A program made the translations under genes and the position numbers. DNA of 50,805 bases from a virus: positions 1 through 50,805 of IMG/VR virus record IMGVR_UViG_3300048919_000427. One strand, given 5' to 3'. The notes beneath the pieces are model-generated. The model worked only from the letters and a program-made list of their open reading frames with translations. It was not told where the DNA came from and did not search any database. Shown piece by piece: positions 1-7,476 of this stretch; within the stretch, counting starts at the first letter, position 1, and each line of letters begins with the position of its first letter.

Positions 1-127
1 TTTCTGTCTATATGAAAATATGTATTAAATGCATAAAATGCGAATGTAATTATACGCTATCGCATTTATAGGGTTTTATGGTGCCTTTTATAACGTATTG
101 TATTAATTATAATTCTTTGACTTTAGA
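1..127. repeat. Terminal direct repeat marking a circular molecule
   Basis: Bases 1-127 are repeated exactly at 50679-50805. An exact overlap of 127 bases at the two ends of a contig is typical of a circular molecule opened by a k-mer assembler. It holds part of the promoter region of the repressor gene at 137, so it is not a separate biological repeat. The true circle is therefore about 50,678 bp. Confidence 0.93.
50..69. promoter_or_regulatory. Probable repressor operator (palindrome), repressor/cro switch
   Basis: A near-palindrome TTATACG-CTAT-CGCATTTA lies between the divergent repressor (137) and Cro-like (50586, across the join) genes. A close relative, TTATGCGTTATCGTATAA, lies at 991-1008. 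ATGCAT half-boxes sit at about 21-40 and in 50582-50650. The position between divergent regulators is typical of phage operators; which protein binds is inference. Confidence 0.55.
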
Positions 128-136
128 GGATACAAA

Positions 137-859
137 ATGTCAAATATTAACACTCTTCCTGAAAATAAAAATGAAATTGCAGACACAATTGGCGACCGTA
201 TTGAAGCTCTAATGTTAAAGAATAAAATTGATCAATATACACTTGCCAAAAGTGCAGGGACAACTCAACCCACTATTAGCAGAATAATGTCTGGTAAGAC
301 TTCTAACAGTAAAACTGTTCCTAGGATTGCAAAGGTTTTAAAAACAACTGTTGAGTATTTAGTCTTTGGAACAGGAATTGAATCTCTTTCTTCCTCTGAA
401 GCATCTGAAAGTTTGCGTATAAAAGAAAATGATTTTATGCTAATTCGCATGTATGACAATGTGTCCGAGAACACAGAAAACTTGCATACGAATAAAAATG
501 CTGAGGACATTTTAATGTTAGAAAAAAGTTTAATTCCGTCGGGGTCCTGTTCAGATGATTTACGTTATTTAAAAATTGATGATAATTCTATGTCACCTAA
601 AATACCTGTTACAGCAAGGGTTTTCTTCAATATGAAAGATACAAATGTTATTGCAGGTAAAGCATATGCGATAAAATACGGACATTTACGTGAACAAGTC
701 CGTATCCTATATCCTCAGCCGGATGGTGGTTATCGCGTTAGAGTAACTGCTGAAATGGCGGCAGAATTTCCTGAAATTCAAGTGAGCAAGCAAGAAATAG
801 ATGATCAAATTTTTAAAGTTTTGGGGCGGGTATTTAGTGTTACTTCCCTGTGGGAATAA
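137..859 (+). CDS. Phage repressor, XRE helix-turn-helix plus S24/LexA-like domain
   Basis: A 240-residue protein with an N-terminal HTH (about residues 18-75, with QYTLAKSAGTTQPTISRIM as the core) and a C-terminal S24 peptidase-like fold. It should keep the lytic genes silent as the prophage-state repressor. The Ser of the usual SM motif is present (S151 in DDNSMSP). Where self-cleaving relatives carry the catalytic Lys (VKRL-type motif) this protein reads VRIL (R189), and I see no Ala-Gly or Cys-Gly in the linker, so RecA-stimulated self-cleavage may be lost. An AGAGG ribosome site precedes the ATG by 8 nt. A strong terminator follows. The gene diverges from the Cro-like gene at 50305-50586 across the join. 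Confidence 0.88.
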   Translation: MSNINTLPENKNEIADTIGDRIEALMLKNKIDQYTLAKSAGTTQPTISRIMSGKTSNSKTVPRIAKVLKTTVEYLVFGTGIESLSSSEASESLRIKENDFMLIRMYDNVSENTENLHTNKNAEDILMLEKSLIPSGSCSDDLRYLKIDDNSMSPKIPVTARVFFNMKDTNVIAGKAYAIKYGHLREQVRILYPQPDGGYRVRVTAEMAAEFPEIQVSKQEIDDQIFKVLGRVFSVTSLWE

Positions 860-870
860 GTTTTTATGAA

Positions 871-896
871 TAAAACGAGCGAAAGCTCGTTTTTTT
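871..896 (+). terminator. Rho-independent terminator of the repressor gene
   Basis: Stem AACGAGC / GCTCGTT with a GAAA tetraloop followed by a run of T, 15 nt after the repressor stop codon. Confidence 0.9.
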
Positions 897-990
897 ACAT
901 GCAAAGCTGAATAATTAAATACTTTTATGTATGAAAATTAATTTTTTTACAAATTGTTACGTTTGTAAAAATGCATAAAATTATTTTTAC

Positions 991-1008
991 TTATGCGTTA
1001 TCGTATAA
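991..1008. promoter_or_regulatory. Palindromic operator-like site
   Basis: TTATGCGTTATCGTATAA is an almost perfect palindrome, matching the one at 50-69. An ATGCATAAAA box lies 15 bp upstream (971). It is the only conserved element I see just behind the repressor gene and may be a distal operator. Confidence 0.45.
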
Positions 1009-1369
1009 AAATATACTTTAATGTATGGTGGTGCGTGCTGTTAAGTTGTTTAAATATGCAAACAACTCTATATGACAAGAAGCTGATCAAGTTCTTGTAT
1101 AAAAACCTGTGTCTGTTAAGCCAGTTTTAATTTTTATACAAATCATTTTATTTCTAATGATTTGTATTGTTCATCGTTATTCAATTATTTGTTCAATAAA
1201 ATTTTTACTGCTTGTGTTTTTTGATTTTTAGTTAACTGGTTCAATAGATGCAATTTTAATTACCCTCTCCTTTTTGTTTGCTGTTCTTATTTTTAATGTT
1301 CGTAAAATTGAACCCGAGAGTCGATTCTTTATATCCAACTCGCTACGGTAAATAATCCAGAAGGATAGA

Positions 1370-1438
1370 TGATCATTTTTCCATATAATTAAATGATCAC
1401 TTGTGTTTATGATCAAAAACCATTTGTTTAAGTGATCA
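1370..1438. repeat. TGATCA box cluster 1 (centromere-like)
   Basis: TGATCA occurs at 1370, 1394, 1410 and 1433: steps of 24, 16 and 23 bp. The bases between boxes are also alike (TTGTGTTTA, TTGTTTAAG). Confidence 0.7.
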
Positions 1439-1730
1439 AAAAAATATACCTCTGAGTTTCCACAATGGAAGAGCTAAAGTTATTCAGCTAATGCTGAACC
1501 ACATTAAATAAGCAATGAAAAAATTATATGCAAGCTAATATTTTTCTTTCATCAGAAGAATGAGAACAATTTTTTAAATTGCTGGGTGCACTAGGTCGTT
1601 CTTATTAAAAATTTTAAAAACACCAAATCACACTTACTCAATGACGAGAAACACTTTAAAAGCAGAAACCTCAGACATTAAGATATTTATCCATAGCCAA
1701 AATGAAAGTACTTTTATAGGAGTGTATAAA

Positions 1731-1776
1731 TGATCTTTTTTACATATATTTAAATGATCATTTGTTTATATGATCA
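1731..1776. repeat. TGATCA box cluster 2 (centromere-like)
   Basis: Boxes at 1731 (TGATCT), 1755 and 1771, with steps of 24 and 16 bp. The last two form TGATCA-TTTGTTTATA-TGATCA. Confidence 0.7.
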
Positions 1777-1853
1777 TTATTTTGTAAGGCAGACTTTATT
1801 TCCTTATTGTTGAAGCTTTAAAAGAAAAAACCAATCAGTAAATTTGAATGTAA

Positions 1854-2012
1854 TGATCATACGTGCAAATGTAATTATACTCATATGAGTTTTTTTACTT
1901 ATGTGGTTTTGATCATTAGTGTTAATGATCACTACAAATCTTTAATGTTTATAAAGGTATTTAGTTTTTAATTATGATCATATGTTTAAATGATCATTTG
2001 TGATTATGATCA
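1854..2012. repeat. TGATCA box cluster 3 (centromere-like)
   Basis: Boxes at 1854, 1910, 1926, 1975, 1991 and 2007. Steps are 56, 16, 49, 16 and 16 bp, nearly all multiples of 8, which suggests an 8-bp protein footprint repeated along the DNA. Confidence 0.7.
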
Positions 2013-2123
2013 TAATTTTAAAAAAGAAATGAGTTGATGTTTGAATTGAACTTATACCAATCTTGAAATCCTCATTAATCTAAAAGACAGCATCTATACT
2101 CCATTTGATAACGGAAAATTATG

Positions 2124-2169
2124 TGATCATATGATCATTAGTTATTTTGATCATTTAATAATTTGATCG
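2124..2169. repeat. TGATCA box cluster 4 (centromere-like)
   Basis: Boxes at 2124, 2132, 2148 and 2164 (TGATCG), with steps of 8, 16 and 16 bp. This is the cluster closest to parA and probably serves both as partition site and as parAB operator (inference). Confidence 0.7.
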
Positions 2170-2203
2170 TTTGTGTAAGTGAACTATTGAACAAGTGAAC
2201 ATA

Positions 2204-2317
2204 ATGAGTAAAATGAATACACCCGATGTACATAGCACTGCAAATGCACGTTTTAAAGATGTTTGTGTTTGCTTAATTTGTAGAAACATAAAAGGCAAAT
2301 TGATCGTGGCTATGTAA
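2204..2317 (+). CDS. Possible 37-residue protein upstream of parA
   Basis: An open frame of 37 codons (MSKMNTPDVHS start, Cys-rich KDVCVCLICRNIKGK middle) ends 5 bp before the first possible parA start. It has no clear ribosome site. It could be a small leader gene of the parAB operon, a remnant, or chance. I do not recognise it. Confidence 0.25.
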   Translation: MSKMNTPDVHSTANARFKDVCVCLICRNIKGKLIVAM

Positions 2318-2334
2318 ACAATATGGATTTCAGT

Positions 2335-2970
2335 ATGAAAACAAAATACATTTCGTCGCTACAACTTAAGGGTGGGGCAGGTAAGACTACTCTTGCTTGT
2401 AACCTTGTTGGTTACTTTATTTCAAAAAAGAAAAAAGTGTTAGGCGTCGATGCCGATATGAAACAGGGGACTATGTTCGCATGGTCTAAGATGTACAATC
2501 ATAAAAATTATCATTCAGTCGGTGCTCGTAATCTTGATGAGTTATTAACTGTTTTGCGTGAAGCTGACGGTGTTTACGATGTAGTAATCACTGATTTACC
2601 TCCGCGCTTAGAGGATATTGCAAGATCTGGACTCTTGTTTAGTGACTTGGTTCTGATGCCAGTTCCTGTTGCTGCACCCGATGTTTGGGCTGCGTCGGAT
2701 CTTACAGAGCTTGTAAACGCAGCTAAGCAAGAGGGAACTGTAAACATTCGTATAGTTTGGAATAAGTTCAAATCGACAAAACGTAAATTAGAAATGAAAG
2801 ATGAAGTTAAACAACTTCTAGGTCATGAAGATATTAAGCAAACAATTTCTGATTATGTTGCCTATTCTGATGCCATGGGTATGGGAACTTGGGTGGGTGA
2901 GCATAATCACGAAAAAGCTAAAGCTGAATTTTTAGAATTTGGCAAAGAAATTGAAAAGTTAATTAAATAG
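2335..2970 (+). CDS. parA: ParA-type partition ATPase (small, type Ib-like)
   Basis: A Walker-type ATPase of about 211 residues that should drive segregation of the replicon in the lysogen. The deviant Walker A motif LKGGAGKTT (signature Lys plus GKT) lies near residue 12, followed by VDADMKQG and a VITDLPP Walker B-like stretch. There is no N-terminal HTH domain, so it resembles the short ParA class, in which the small partner protein binds the DNA. I prefer the ATG at 2335, which has GGAT 7 nt upstream and begins MKTKYISSLQ as relatives do; the ATG at 2323 is in frame. The gene is followed 10 bp later by a ribbon-helix-helix-like partner. Confidence 0.87.
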   Translation: MKTKYISSLQLKGGAGKTTLACNLVGYFISKKKKVLGVDADMKQGTMFAWSKMYNHKNYHSVGARNLDELLTVLREADGVYDVVITDLPPRLEDIARSGLLFSDLVLMPVPVAAPDVWAASDLTELVNAAKQEGTVNIRIVWNKFKSTKRKLEMKDEVKQLLGHEDIKQTISDYVAYSDAMGMGTWVGEHNHEKAKAEFLEFGKEIEKLIK

Positions 2971-2980
2971 TGAGGTTGAT

Positions 2981-3241
2981 ATGACGACAAAGCCTAGGCC
3001 GCAATTTGCTAAACCAGGAGAGAATAAAGATCGTTTTTCAACTGCAGCAAGTTTTGCGAAGTCTACTGAAGAAATTAATTCATCAGCGACTATTGTAGAT
3101 GAAAGCCGTGAAAGTTGGGAATGTCCGACCGAGTTGCGTAAAGATATGAAACGTTATTTAGTGGACTCTAAACTATTCAAGAATAAAAAAGAGTTTCTAA
3201 CTCAATGCTTGATTGATGGTCTTGCAAAATATAAAGACTAA
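2981..3241 (+). CDS. Small ParB-like partner, probable ribbon-helix-helix DNA-binding protein
   Basis: An 86-residue protein directly downstream of parA, with a GAGG ribosome site 6 nt before its ATG. The N-terminal half is polar and probably unstructured. The C-terminal half (ECPTELRKDMKRYLVDSKLF, then a Lys-rich KNKKEFLTQCLIDGL helix) has the strand-helix-helix look of ParG/omega-type centromere binders. I infer that it binds the 8-bp-phased TGATCA boxes flanking the operon. Such partners usually also repress their own operon. The family assignment rests on size, position and pattern only. Confidence 0.65.
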   Translation: MTTKPRPQFAKPGENKDRFSTAASFAKSTEEINSSATIVDESRESWECPTELRKDMKRYLVDSKLFKNKKEFLTQCLIDGLAKYKD

Positions 3242-3248
3242 ATCAAAG

Positions 3249-3275
3249 AACCTAGGCCTTAAAACCTAGGTTTTT
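3249..3275 (+). terminator. Terminator of the parAB operon
   Basis: Stem AACCTAGG / CCTAGGTT with an 8-nt loop and a following T-run, 8 nt after the stop codon. Confidence 0.85.
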
Positions 3276-3281
3276 ATTTAT

Positions 3282-3316
3282 ATGCAAAAATGTATTTTAT
3301 GCATTAAATGCATATA
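3282..3316. promoter_or_regulatory. ATGCAT operator-like boxes after parB
   Basis: TATGCAAAAATGTATTTTAT runs into GCATTAAATGCATA, giving several overlapping ATGCAT/ATGTAT half-boxes like those at the repressor/cro switch and at 37160-37200 and 40365-40406. No promoter is obvious. Confidence 0.4.
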
Positions 3317-3350
3317 GCCTAAGATTTGTAGATGTCTAAAATAATACTTA

Positions 3351-3470
3351 TGATCATTCTGGATAATGATCAAATGAACATCTCATCAAAAGATCATTAT
3401 TTCAAAGAGTTTTTTATGATCATAATTTGAAATGTACATATGTAAAATTGATCAAATGTGTAAATGATCA
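3351..3470. repeat. TGATCA box cluster 5 (centromere-like), downstream of parAB
   Basis: Boxes at 3351, 3367, 3391 (AGATCA), 3417, 3449 and 3465; steps of 16, 24, 26, 32 and 16 bp. The last pair reads TGATCA-AATGTGTAAA-TGATCA, like the pairs upstream of parA. Confidence 0.7.
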
Positions 3471-3502
3471 TTTTTTAAGATATTGATTAATATTAAATTA
3501 AT

Positions 3503-4702
3503 TTATTGACTAAATTTATTATCAAGATAATCTGCCCACCATTGCATCATTTTAGATCGGTGTTCCACATACTCAGCATGGTTATATGTACCACGTACTT
3601 TGTTTTCGTCAGCATGTGAAAGTTGAGCTTCGATCCATTCACGTTTAAAAAGACCAGAGTCATTGAGTACTGTACTCATGGTTGCACGTAAGCCATGGGG
3701 AGATAATTCATCATTGGAATATCCCATGCGTCTTATTAATTGGCAGAATACATTGACGCCCATTTGTTGATTTGGCTTGTAAGGACTATTAAATAAGTAC
3801 TTTTCGCCAGCACTCCAAGCCTCAGCTTCTTTAATAATCTCTATGGCCTGATCTGAAAGTGGTATCAAATACTCCGGAACATTTGGATCTATAAGAGCTA
3901 GTTTTCTAAGCTGTTTGACGTTTTCAGGTGGGATTCGCCACACTTTTTTATCTAAATCAAATTGAGTTATTTGAGCTTGTCGCACTTCGGCACTTCGAAC
4001 GCCGGTATATGCTAAAAGTCTTAAAGCACGTTTGGTAATCGGAAATGCTTCAGCTTGTTCAAGTCTGGGACCAAAATCATTAAGCTCTGAATCTCTTAAG
4101 TGTGGGTAATTACGTTTTACTGTGTTGATTGCAATAAGTGATCTTAAATTGTCGGCAAGGTTGTATTCACCGTACTCGTGAAGAACGGCGAATTTATAAA
4201 TATCTTTTAAATATGTGCAGGTCTTTTCGACCGTATTTTTTGCTTCTCGTATTTCAATTGATCTGATGAGTTGGATTAAATCTAATTTGGTTACATCGCT
4301 AAATTTTTTTTCTCCCAATATTGGCAAGATATCAAAATCGAGTGAATTTCTAGAAGTCTTTATCATTCCAGCACGAGGAATTTCACCAAGGTATTTTTTT
4401 TGCCTGAATGCATGCCAGCTTTCGGCCACATCTGCAAAAGTAAGAACTTTAGGTTTAGCTATGTGTTCAACACTTTTATTTTTTTGAAAATTATCTCTTA
4501 TTGTGCGGGCTTCTTTAAGGCTTATCTCTGGGTACATGCCAATTTTCACAAGTGGCCGTTTTCCCGTTGGGTCCGTATATCTAACTTTCCAAGTTTTTTT
4601 GCCAGAAATATTAATGTATAGATATAAGCCATCACCATCGTTTACACAAAAAACTTCTGTTGATGGTTTGAGTTGGCGAATCTTGGTTTCAGTAAGAGCC
4701 AT
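3503..4702 (-). CDS. int: Tyrosine recombinase, P4/DUF4102-type integrase
   Basis: A 399-residue site-specific recombinase. The N-terminus (about 1-80, DGDGLYLYI...GKKTWKVRY...KIGMYPEISLKEAR) is the DUF4102 arm-binding domain found in prophage and island integrases; a SAM-like core-binding domain follows. The catalytic set is visible: R236 (TGVRSAEVR), H336xxR339 (HGLR), H363 and Y373 (GTYNH). All are present, so the enzyme looks intact. On a replicon with its own Rep and ParAB it may integrate the element into a chromosome or resolve multimers. A perfect 13-bp inverted repeat lies 70 bp upstream of its start (4772-4800). I see no clear ribosome site. Confidence 0.92.
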   Translation of the reverse strand: MALTETKIRQLKPSTEVFCVNDGDGLYLYINISGKKTWKVRYTDPTGKRPLVKIGMYPEISLKEARTIRDNFQKNKSVEHIAKPKVLTFADVAESWHAFRQKKYLGEIPRAGMIKTSRNSLDFDILPILGEKKFSDVTKLDLIQLIRSIEIREAKNTVEKTCTYLKDIYKFAVLHEYGEYNLADNLRSLIAINTVKRNYPHLRDSELNDFGPRLEQAEAFPITKRALRLLAYTGVRSAEVRQAQITQFDLDKKVWRIPPENVKQLRKLALIDPNVPEYLIPLSDQAIEIIKEAEAWSAGEKYLFNSPYKPNQQMGVNVFCQLIRRMGYSNDELSPHGLRATMSTVLNDSGLFKREWIEAQLSHADENKVRGTYNHAEYVEHRSKMMQWWADYLDNKFSQ

Positions 4703-4771
4703 TTATAGCGTTGTTAATTATTTGATGGTAATCGTTACGATATTTTATTTTTATTCAAAATACAAGAAATC

Positions 4772-4800
4772 ATCGTGATGCTTATTATAAGCATCACGAT
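4772..4800. repeat. Perfect inverted repeat beside the integrase gene
   Basis: ATCGTGATGCTTA and its exact reverse complement TAAGCATCACGAT are separated by TTA. There is no flanking T-run, so it is unlikely to be a terminator. Thirteen-bp arms with a short spacer next to a tyrosine recombinase suggest a core recombination site or integrase operator; this is inference. Confidence 0.5.
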
Positions 4801-4848
4801 ATAGCTTGTAATCCTTGAAAATAGAAGATTAAAGTGAATCTAATAAAT

Positions 4849-4892
4849 AAAAGTAGCCAGAAAAGTTACCAATTAATTAACGGCCACTTTTA
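4849..4892 (-). terminator. Possible terminator after the first sheath-domain gene
   Basis: On the minus strand AAAAGTGGCC and GGCTACTTTTA can pair (one wobble) across a long AT-rich loop, ending in a short T-run, just after the stop codon at 4906. Confidence 0.4.
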
Positions 4893-4905
4893 CACTAATC
4901 AAAGA

Positions 4906-5595
4906 TTAAGGAGCTGGAGCAAGACAGAATGATAAGTAAGCATTATGAGATCCGTCTTGTGGAACAAATGCAGCAGAAGGGTTCACTGGTGATTCAAATG
5001 TGCTAGGATCGCTGGCATCAACAATTTCAATTCTAATTCGAACATACTGATTAGATGTATTTTCAAAACGGGCACCTTCAGCACCATTATAGTAACCGTC
5101 AACGTTTTGTACTGGTTGCCAATTTGCATCTAAAGCAGTTAGAACAACACCGTGAACATTCCATAAATAATTTTTAAAATCATCACCTCTAAATATTTTA
5201 GTATTAGAGAATTGATCGTCATTCACGTATAGGAAATAAGTCCCTCCATCTGAAAGAATTTGTGCTCCCATTTTTGCGGTTGCACCGGCACAGCCAATAG
5301 GTACTACTGTACTACCACTATTAGAAGATTCTTTTACACGTAAAACTTGAATACTTTCAATGTTTGTATCAAGTGCATCCTGTACGGCGACATAATCTAA
5401 ATTCTTTGGATCATAGCCAAGCATTCCGCGTATGTTTGCTTTGGTAATGGTCATTGGTTTATCTAAACGGCCGCGCTTAAATTTTCCAACAAAAATATTA
5501 CTAATCGGTGTGGATCCTGTAGATCCCGTTTTATCTGTAACGCCTTGATATTGAATACCTGGTTCATTACCTAAAATTGATGTGATGTGTGGCAT
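4906..5595 (-). CDS. Sheath-N-domain variable protein 1
   Basis: A 229-residue virion-associated candidate. Residues 1-86 are nearly identical to those of the proteins at 22226-22894 and 23097-23762 and similar to 5707-6561. This part (NIFVGKFKRGRLDKPMTITK ... LDTNIESIQVLRV) resembles the N-terminal domain of phage tail sheath proteins. The rest (87-229) is unique here and looks like a beta-rich domain. The likely arrangement is a shared docking domain with a swappable exposed domain. It has its own late promoter (5644-5658), and its GAGG ribosome site lies inside a leader hairpin (5601-5630). Function beyond a virion or tail role is not known to me. Confidence 0.7.
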   Translation of the reverse strand: MPHITSILGNEPGIQYQGVTDKTGSTGSTPISNIFVGKFKRGRLDKPMTITKANIRGMLGYDPKNLDYVAVQDALDTNIESIQVLRVKESSNSGSTVVPIGCAGATAKMGAQILSDGGTYFLYVNDDQFSNTKIFRGDDFKNYLWNVHGVVLTALDANWQPVQNVDGYYNGAEGARFENTSNQYVRIRIEIVDASDPSTFESPVNPSAAFVPQDGSHNAYLSFCLAPAP

Positions 5596-5600
5596 AAGTT

Positions 5601-5630
5601 TTACCTCTGTTTTTTTATATTTTGAGGTAA
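5601..5630 (-). promoter_or_regulatory. Leader hairpin covering the ribosome site of the gene at 4906-5595
   Basis: Minus-strand arms TTACCTC and GAGGTAA (perfect 7 bp, extendable with a bulge) place the GAGG ribosome site inside the stem, 6-10 nt before the ATG. Confidence 0.6.
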
Positions 5631-5643
5631 CTTTTTTACTAAT

Positions 5644-5658
5644 TTTATTGAAATTCCA
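5644..5658 (-). promoter_or_regulatory. Late promoter motif, upstream of the gene at 4906-5595
   Basis: TGGAATTTCAATAAA on the minus strand, first T 63 nt before the ATG and directly behind the terminator at 5662-5686. One of 14 such sites. Confidence 0.7.
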
Positions 5659-5661
5659 TAA

Positions 5662-5686
5662 TAAAAAAGAGGGCAGAGCCCTCTTA
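5662..5686 (-). terminator. Terminator after the gene at 5707-6561
   Basis: Minus-strand stem AAGAGGGC / GCCCTCTT with a 3-nt loop and a run of T. Confidence 0.9.
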
Positions 5687-5706
5687 CTTCGTGATATTAA
5701 AATTTA

Positions 5707-6561
5707 CTATATTTTAATAAGTTGCCCACTTTTATTGACTGCATCAAAAGTGATTTTTCCGACTGTTGCCCCTTCGGTACCATTAGTCAATCTATAAGCC
5801 ATTAACCTGTGATCGATTAAAATATCTTGAATGATTTGCCCGCCGACATTATCAAAATTTACATCATTCTGTACCATTTGACCGCCCTTGTATGTAGCAA
5901 ATCTCAATTTGAAATTCCCTGATAGAACCTCACTAAACCAGAAGGCCCTTAATTCAATTTCAAAGTTATTAGCTGTAGGGTAGTCTGTTTGAAGTTGAAT
6001 CAGATTTAATAAAATATCTTCACGGCCAGTTCTTCTATTGTCTCCACTCCATACTAAATAAGAGCTATCACTTCCGTTTTTATTCCATCCTACAATTACT
6101 TCCCTTGTTGGTTTGGTAATCAATGTTCGTGTATCCATATCTGTTCCACCAGAACTATCCCAAATATAACTAATGACCGCAAAATCAAAGGGTAAAATTT
6201 GCGTTACATTTGGATCTTCAGGCTCGGGTTGAGGTGTTGGCTCTTCTGGTTGTGGTTCAGGTTGCGGCTCGGGATCTTCTGGGAAAAATGGTTCTGTATA
6301 TATTCTTAAAACTGATATTTCATCAATGCCATTATCTAGAGCATCATATACGGCTACATAATCAGGATTCCAAGGTTCATGACCCAAAACGCCACGTACA
6401 TTGGCTTTAGTCACTTTCATTGGTTTATCAAGACGACCGCGTTTAAATTTTCCTATAAATACATTGTTAAAAGGAATTTTAGGAGTGTTATCGTCGATAA
6501 CGTTTACTCCATTGTTTTGAATTCCTGATTCATTTTGAAGGGGGGGAGTTATTTGAGCCAT
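5707..6561 (-). CDS. Sheath-N-domain variable protein 2, with Pro/Glu-rich linker
   Basis: About 284 residues, the most divergent of the four relatives. The N-terminal sheath-like domain (NNVFIGKFKRGRLDKPMKVT ... VYDALDNGIDEISVLRI) is followed by a repetitive linker of Pro, Glu and Gln (EPQPEPQPEEPTPQPEPE), then a C-terminal domain of about 165 residues, probably beta-sandwich, with Trp and Gly. The linker suggests that the C-terminal domain projects from the virion. I start it at the ATG at 6561 (MAQITPP) because this aligns with MPHIT in the relatives; an upstream TTG at 6570 is in frame. It has no late promoter motif and probably depends on read-through from the lysis genes. Confidence 0.68.
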   Translation of the reverse strand: MAQITPPLQNESGIQNNGVNVIDDNTPKIPFNNVFIGKFKRGRLDKPMKVTKANVRGVLGHEPWNPDYVAVYDALDNGIDEISVLRIYTEPFFPEDPEPQPEPQPEEPTPQPEPEDPNVTQILPFDFAVISYIWDSSGGTDMDTRTLITKPTREVIVGWNKNGSDSSYLVWSGDNRRTGREDILLNLIQLQTDYPTANNFEIELRAFWFSEVLSGNFKLRFATYKGGQMVQNDVNFDNVGGQIIQDILIDHRLMAYRLTNGTEGATVGKITFDAVNKSGQLIKI

Positions 6562-6605
6562 GGTTATCAAGTCAATGAGCCCTGCTAGCAGGGTTATATA
6601 TGTAA

Positions 6606-7217
6606 TTAAGATGTGAAGAGTTGTTTCTCTGCGGTACGGCGGTTTACTAATCCTTCAACCCTGCGACCAGCATCAAACACCCAACGATCAAATTGTTCAG
6701 CTGCGGCGCGACTCTGATTTGCATTGATTAAACGTAGCATCGTGCTTTTGATAAATTGAGTTTCACCCACGTTATAGACAAAGCTCGCTAGTGCATCGAA
6801 TTGATTTTGTGTAATATTTACAGTCACATATCGATCAAGACAAGTATCTACCCACTTGCAGTCATTCATAAGCCATTGTGTTGCTTGATCTTCTGTACAA
6901 CTATCACCTTGTTTAACTGCACGGCCATCCGGATATTTAATAGTACCGAAGCCAATAGTCCAAACATTGCCAGTATCTAAGTACGCACTTGCTCGAAAAC
7001 CTTCTAACTTTTTGATTAGTGCATAGCCTTTAGCTGATATATCTCGAGAACCAGAAGCACCGTTAAGCGTAAAGTTAATTGATTTAGCAAAAGTCTCTAA
7101 ACCTACTGCAGCAATAATTTGATCGCTTGCATTAACTTGCTCTTGGGTTAAGGCCCCACCTGACATGGTTTTTAACCATGAAAATGTCGCAGCAATTTGT
7201 TCTTGGTTGTTGTTCAT
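6606..7217 (-). CDS. Endolysin, T4/P22-type lysozyme (GH24)
   Basis: A 203-residue muramidase that should cut the glycan strands of peptidoglycan at lysis. The GH24 catalytic pattern E-x8-D-x5-T is exact: E72 (KKLEGF), D81 and T87 (YLDTGNVWTIGFGT). An N-terminal region of about 55 residues precedes the lysozyme domain and has no signal-anchor helix, so a holin is needed for export. I choose the ATG at 7217, which has GGAAGG 9 nt upstream and overlaps the preceding stop as ATGA; the ATG at 7226 would leave no space for a ribosome site. Confidence 0.93.
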   Translation of the reverse strand: MNNNQEQIAATFSWLKTMSGGALTQEQVNASDQIIAAVGLETFAKSINFTLNGASGSRDISAKGYALIKKLEGFRASAYLDTGNVWTIGFGTIKYPDGRAVKQGDSCTEDQATQWLMNDCKWVDTCLDRYVTVNITQNQFDALASFVYNVGETQFIKSTMLRLINANQSRAAAEQFDRWVFDAGRRVEGLVNRRTAEKQLFTS

Positions 7218-7474
7218 AAGTCGCATCCTTCCAATTTTTTAAAATAAACAGTTAGGAAGTGAATACATAATGCAGCTAGCAAGACGAAAAATATAAAAGT
7301 TCCAAGTAGATTTTTATTTGCAATAAAACTGCATGACGAAAGTATGCTTAAAACAATAATCCAACTTCGCTTACAGCTAGCTGTATATAAAATATGGTCG
7401 GGCAAAAAAGTACATATAACCGTGATGAGAATAATCGTTAAACAAATAATGTTTTTAAGTGTGAAAAAGTCCAT
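7214..7474 (-). CDS. Small membrane protein of the lysis cassette
   Basis: An 86-residue hydrophobic protein with about three predicted membrane helices (LKNIICLTIILITVICTF, WIIVLSILSSCSF and LGTFIFFVLLAALCIHFLTV). It sits between the probable holin and the endolysin and overlaps the endolysin start by 4 bp, so the two are translationally coupled. A second holin or antiholin is the natural guess, but no family motif is visible. GAGG lies 7-8 nt before the ATG. Confidence 0.6.
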   Translation of the reverse strand: MDFFTLKNIICLTIILITVICTFLPDHILYTASCKRSWIIVLSILSSCSFIANKNLLGTFIFFVLLAALCIHFLTVYFKKLEGCDL

Positions 7475-7476
7475 GA

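Larger units (their letters stand above)
900..2203. other. Long non-coding region upstream of parA
   Basis: About 1.3 kb without a convincing gene. It contains the operator-like palindrome at 991-1008 and four clusters of TGATCA boxes (1370-1438, 1731-1776, 1854-2012, 2124-2169). Around 1528-1610 a short plus-strand reading resembles decayed coding sequence (FFKLLGALGRSY before a stop, with an in-frame stop upstream), too short to name. The minus-strand reading at 1228-1416 overlaps the boxes and is not supported. Confidence 0.6.

Noticed and set aside
1-127. Terminal repeats as long terminal repeats or attachment sites
   Set aside because: Exactly 127 identical bases at the very contig ends indicate assembly overlap of a circle.
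1228-1416. 62-codon minus-strand frame
   Set aside because: It starts inside the TGATCA cluster, has no ribosome site and no recognised pattern; kept as non-coding.
4772-4800. Inverted repeat as integrase or tail-gene terminator
   Set aside because: No T-run follows on either strand.
6082-6087. TGGAAT on the minus strand within 5707-6561
   Set aside because: Inside a gene, not at the 63-77 nt distance from a start; a chance match as expected for a hexamer in 50 kb.
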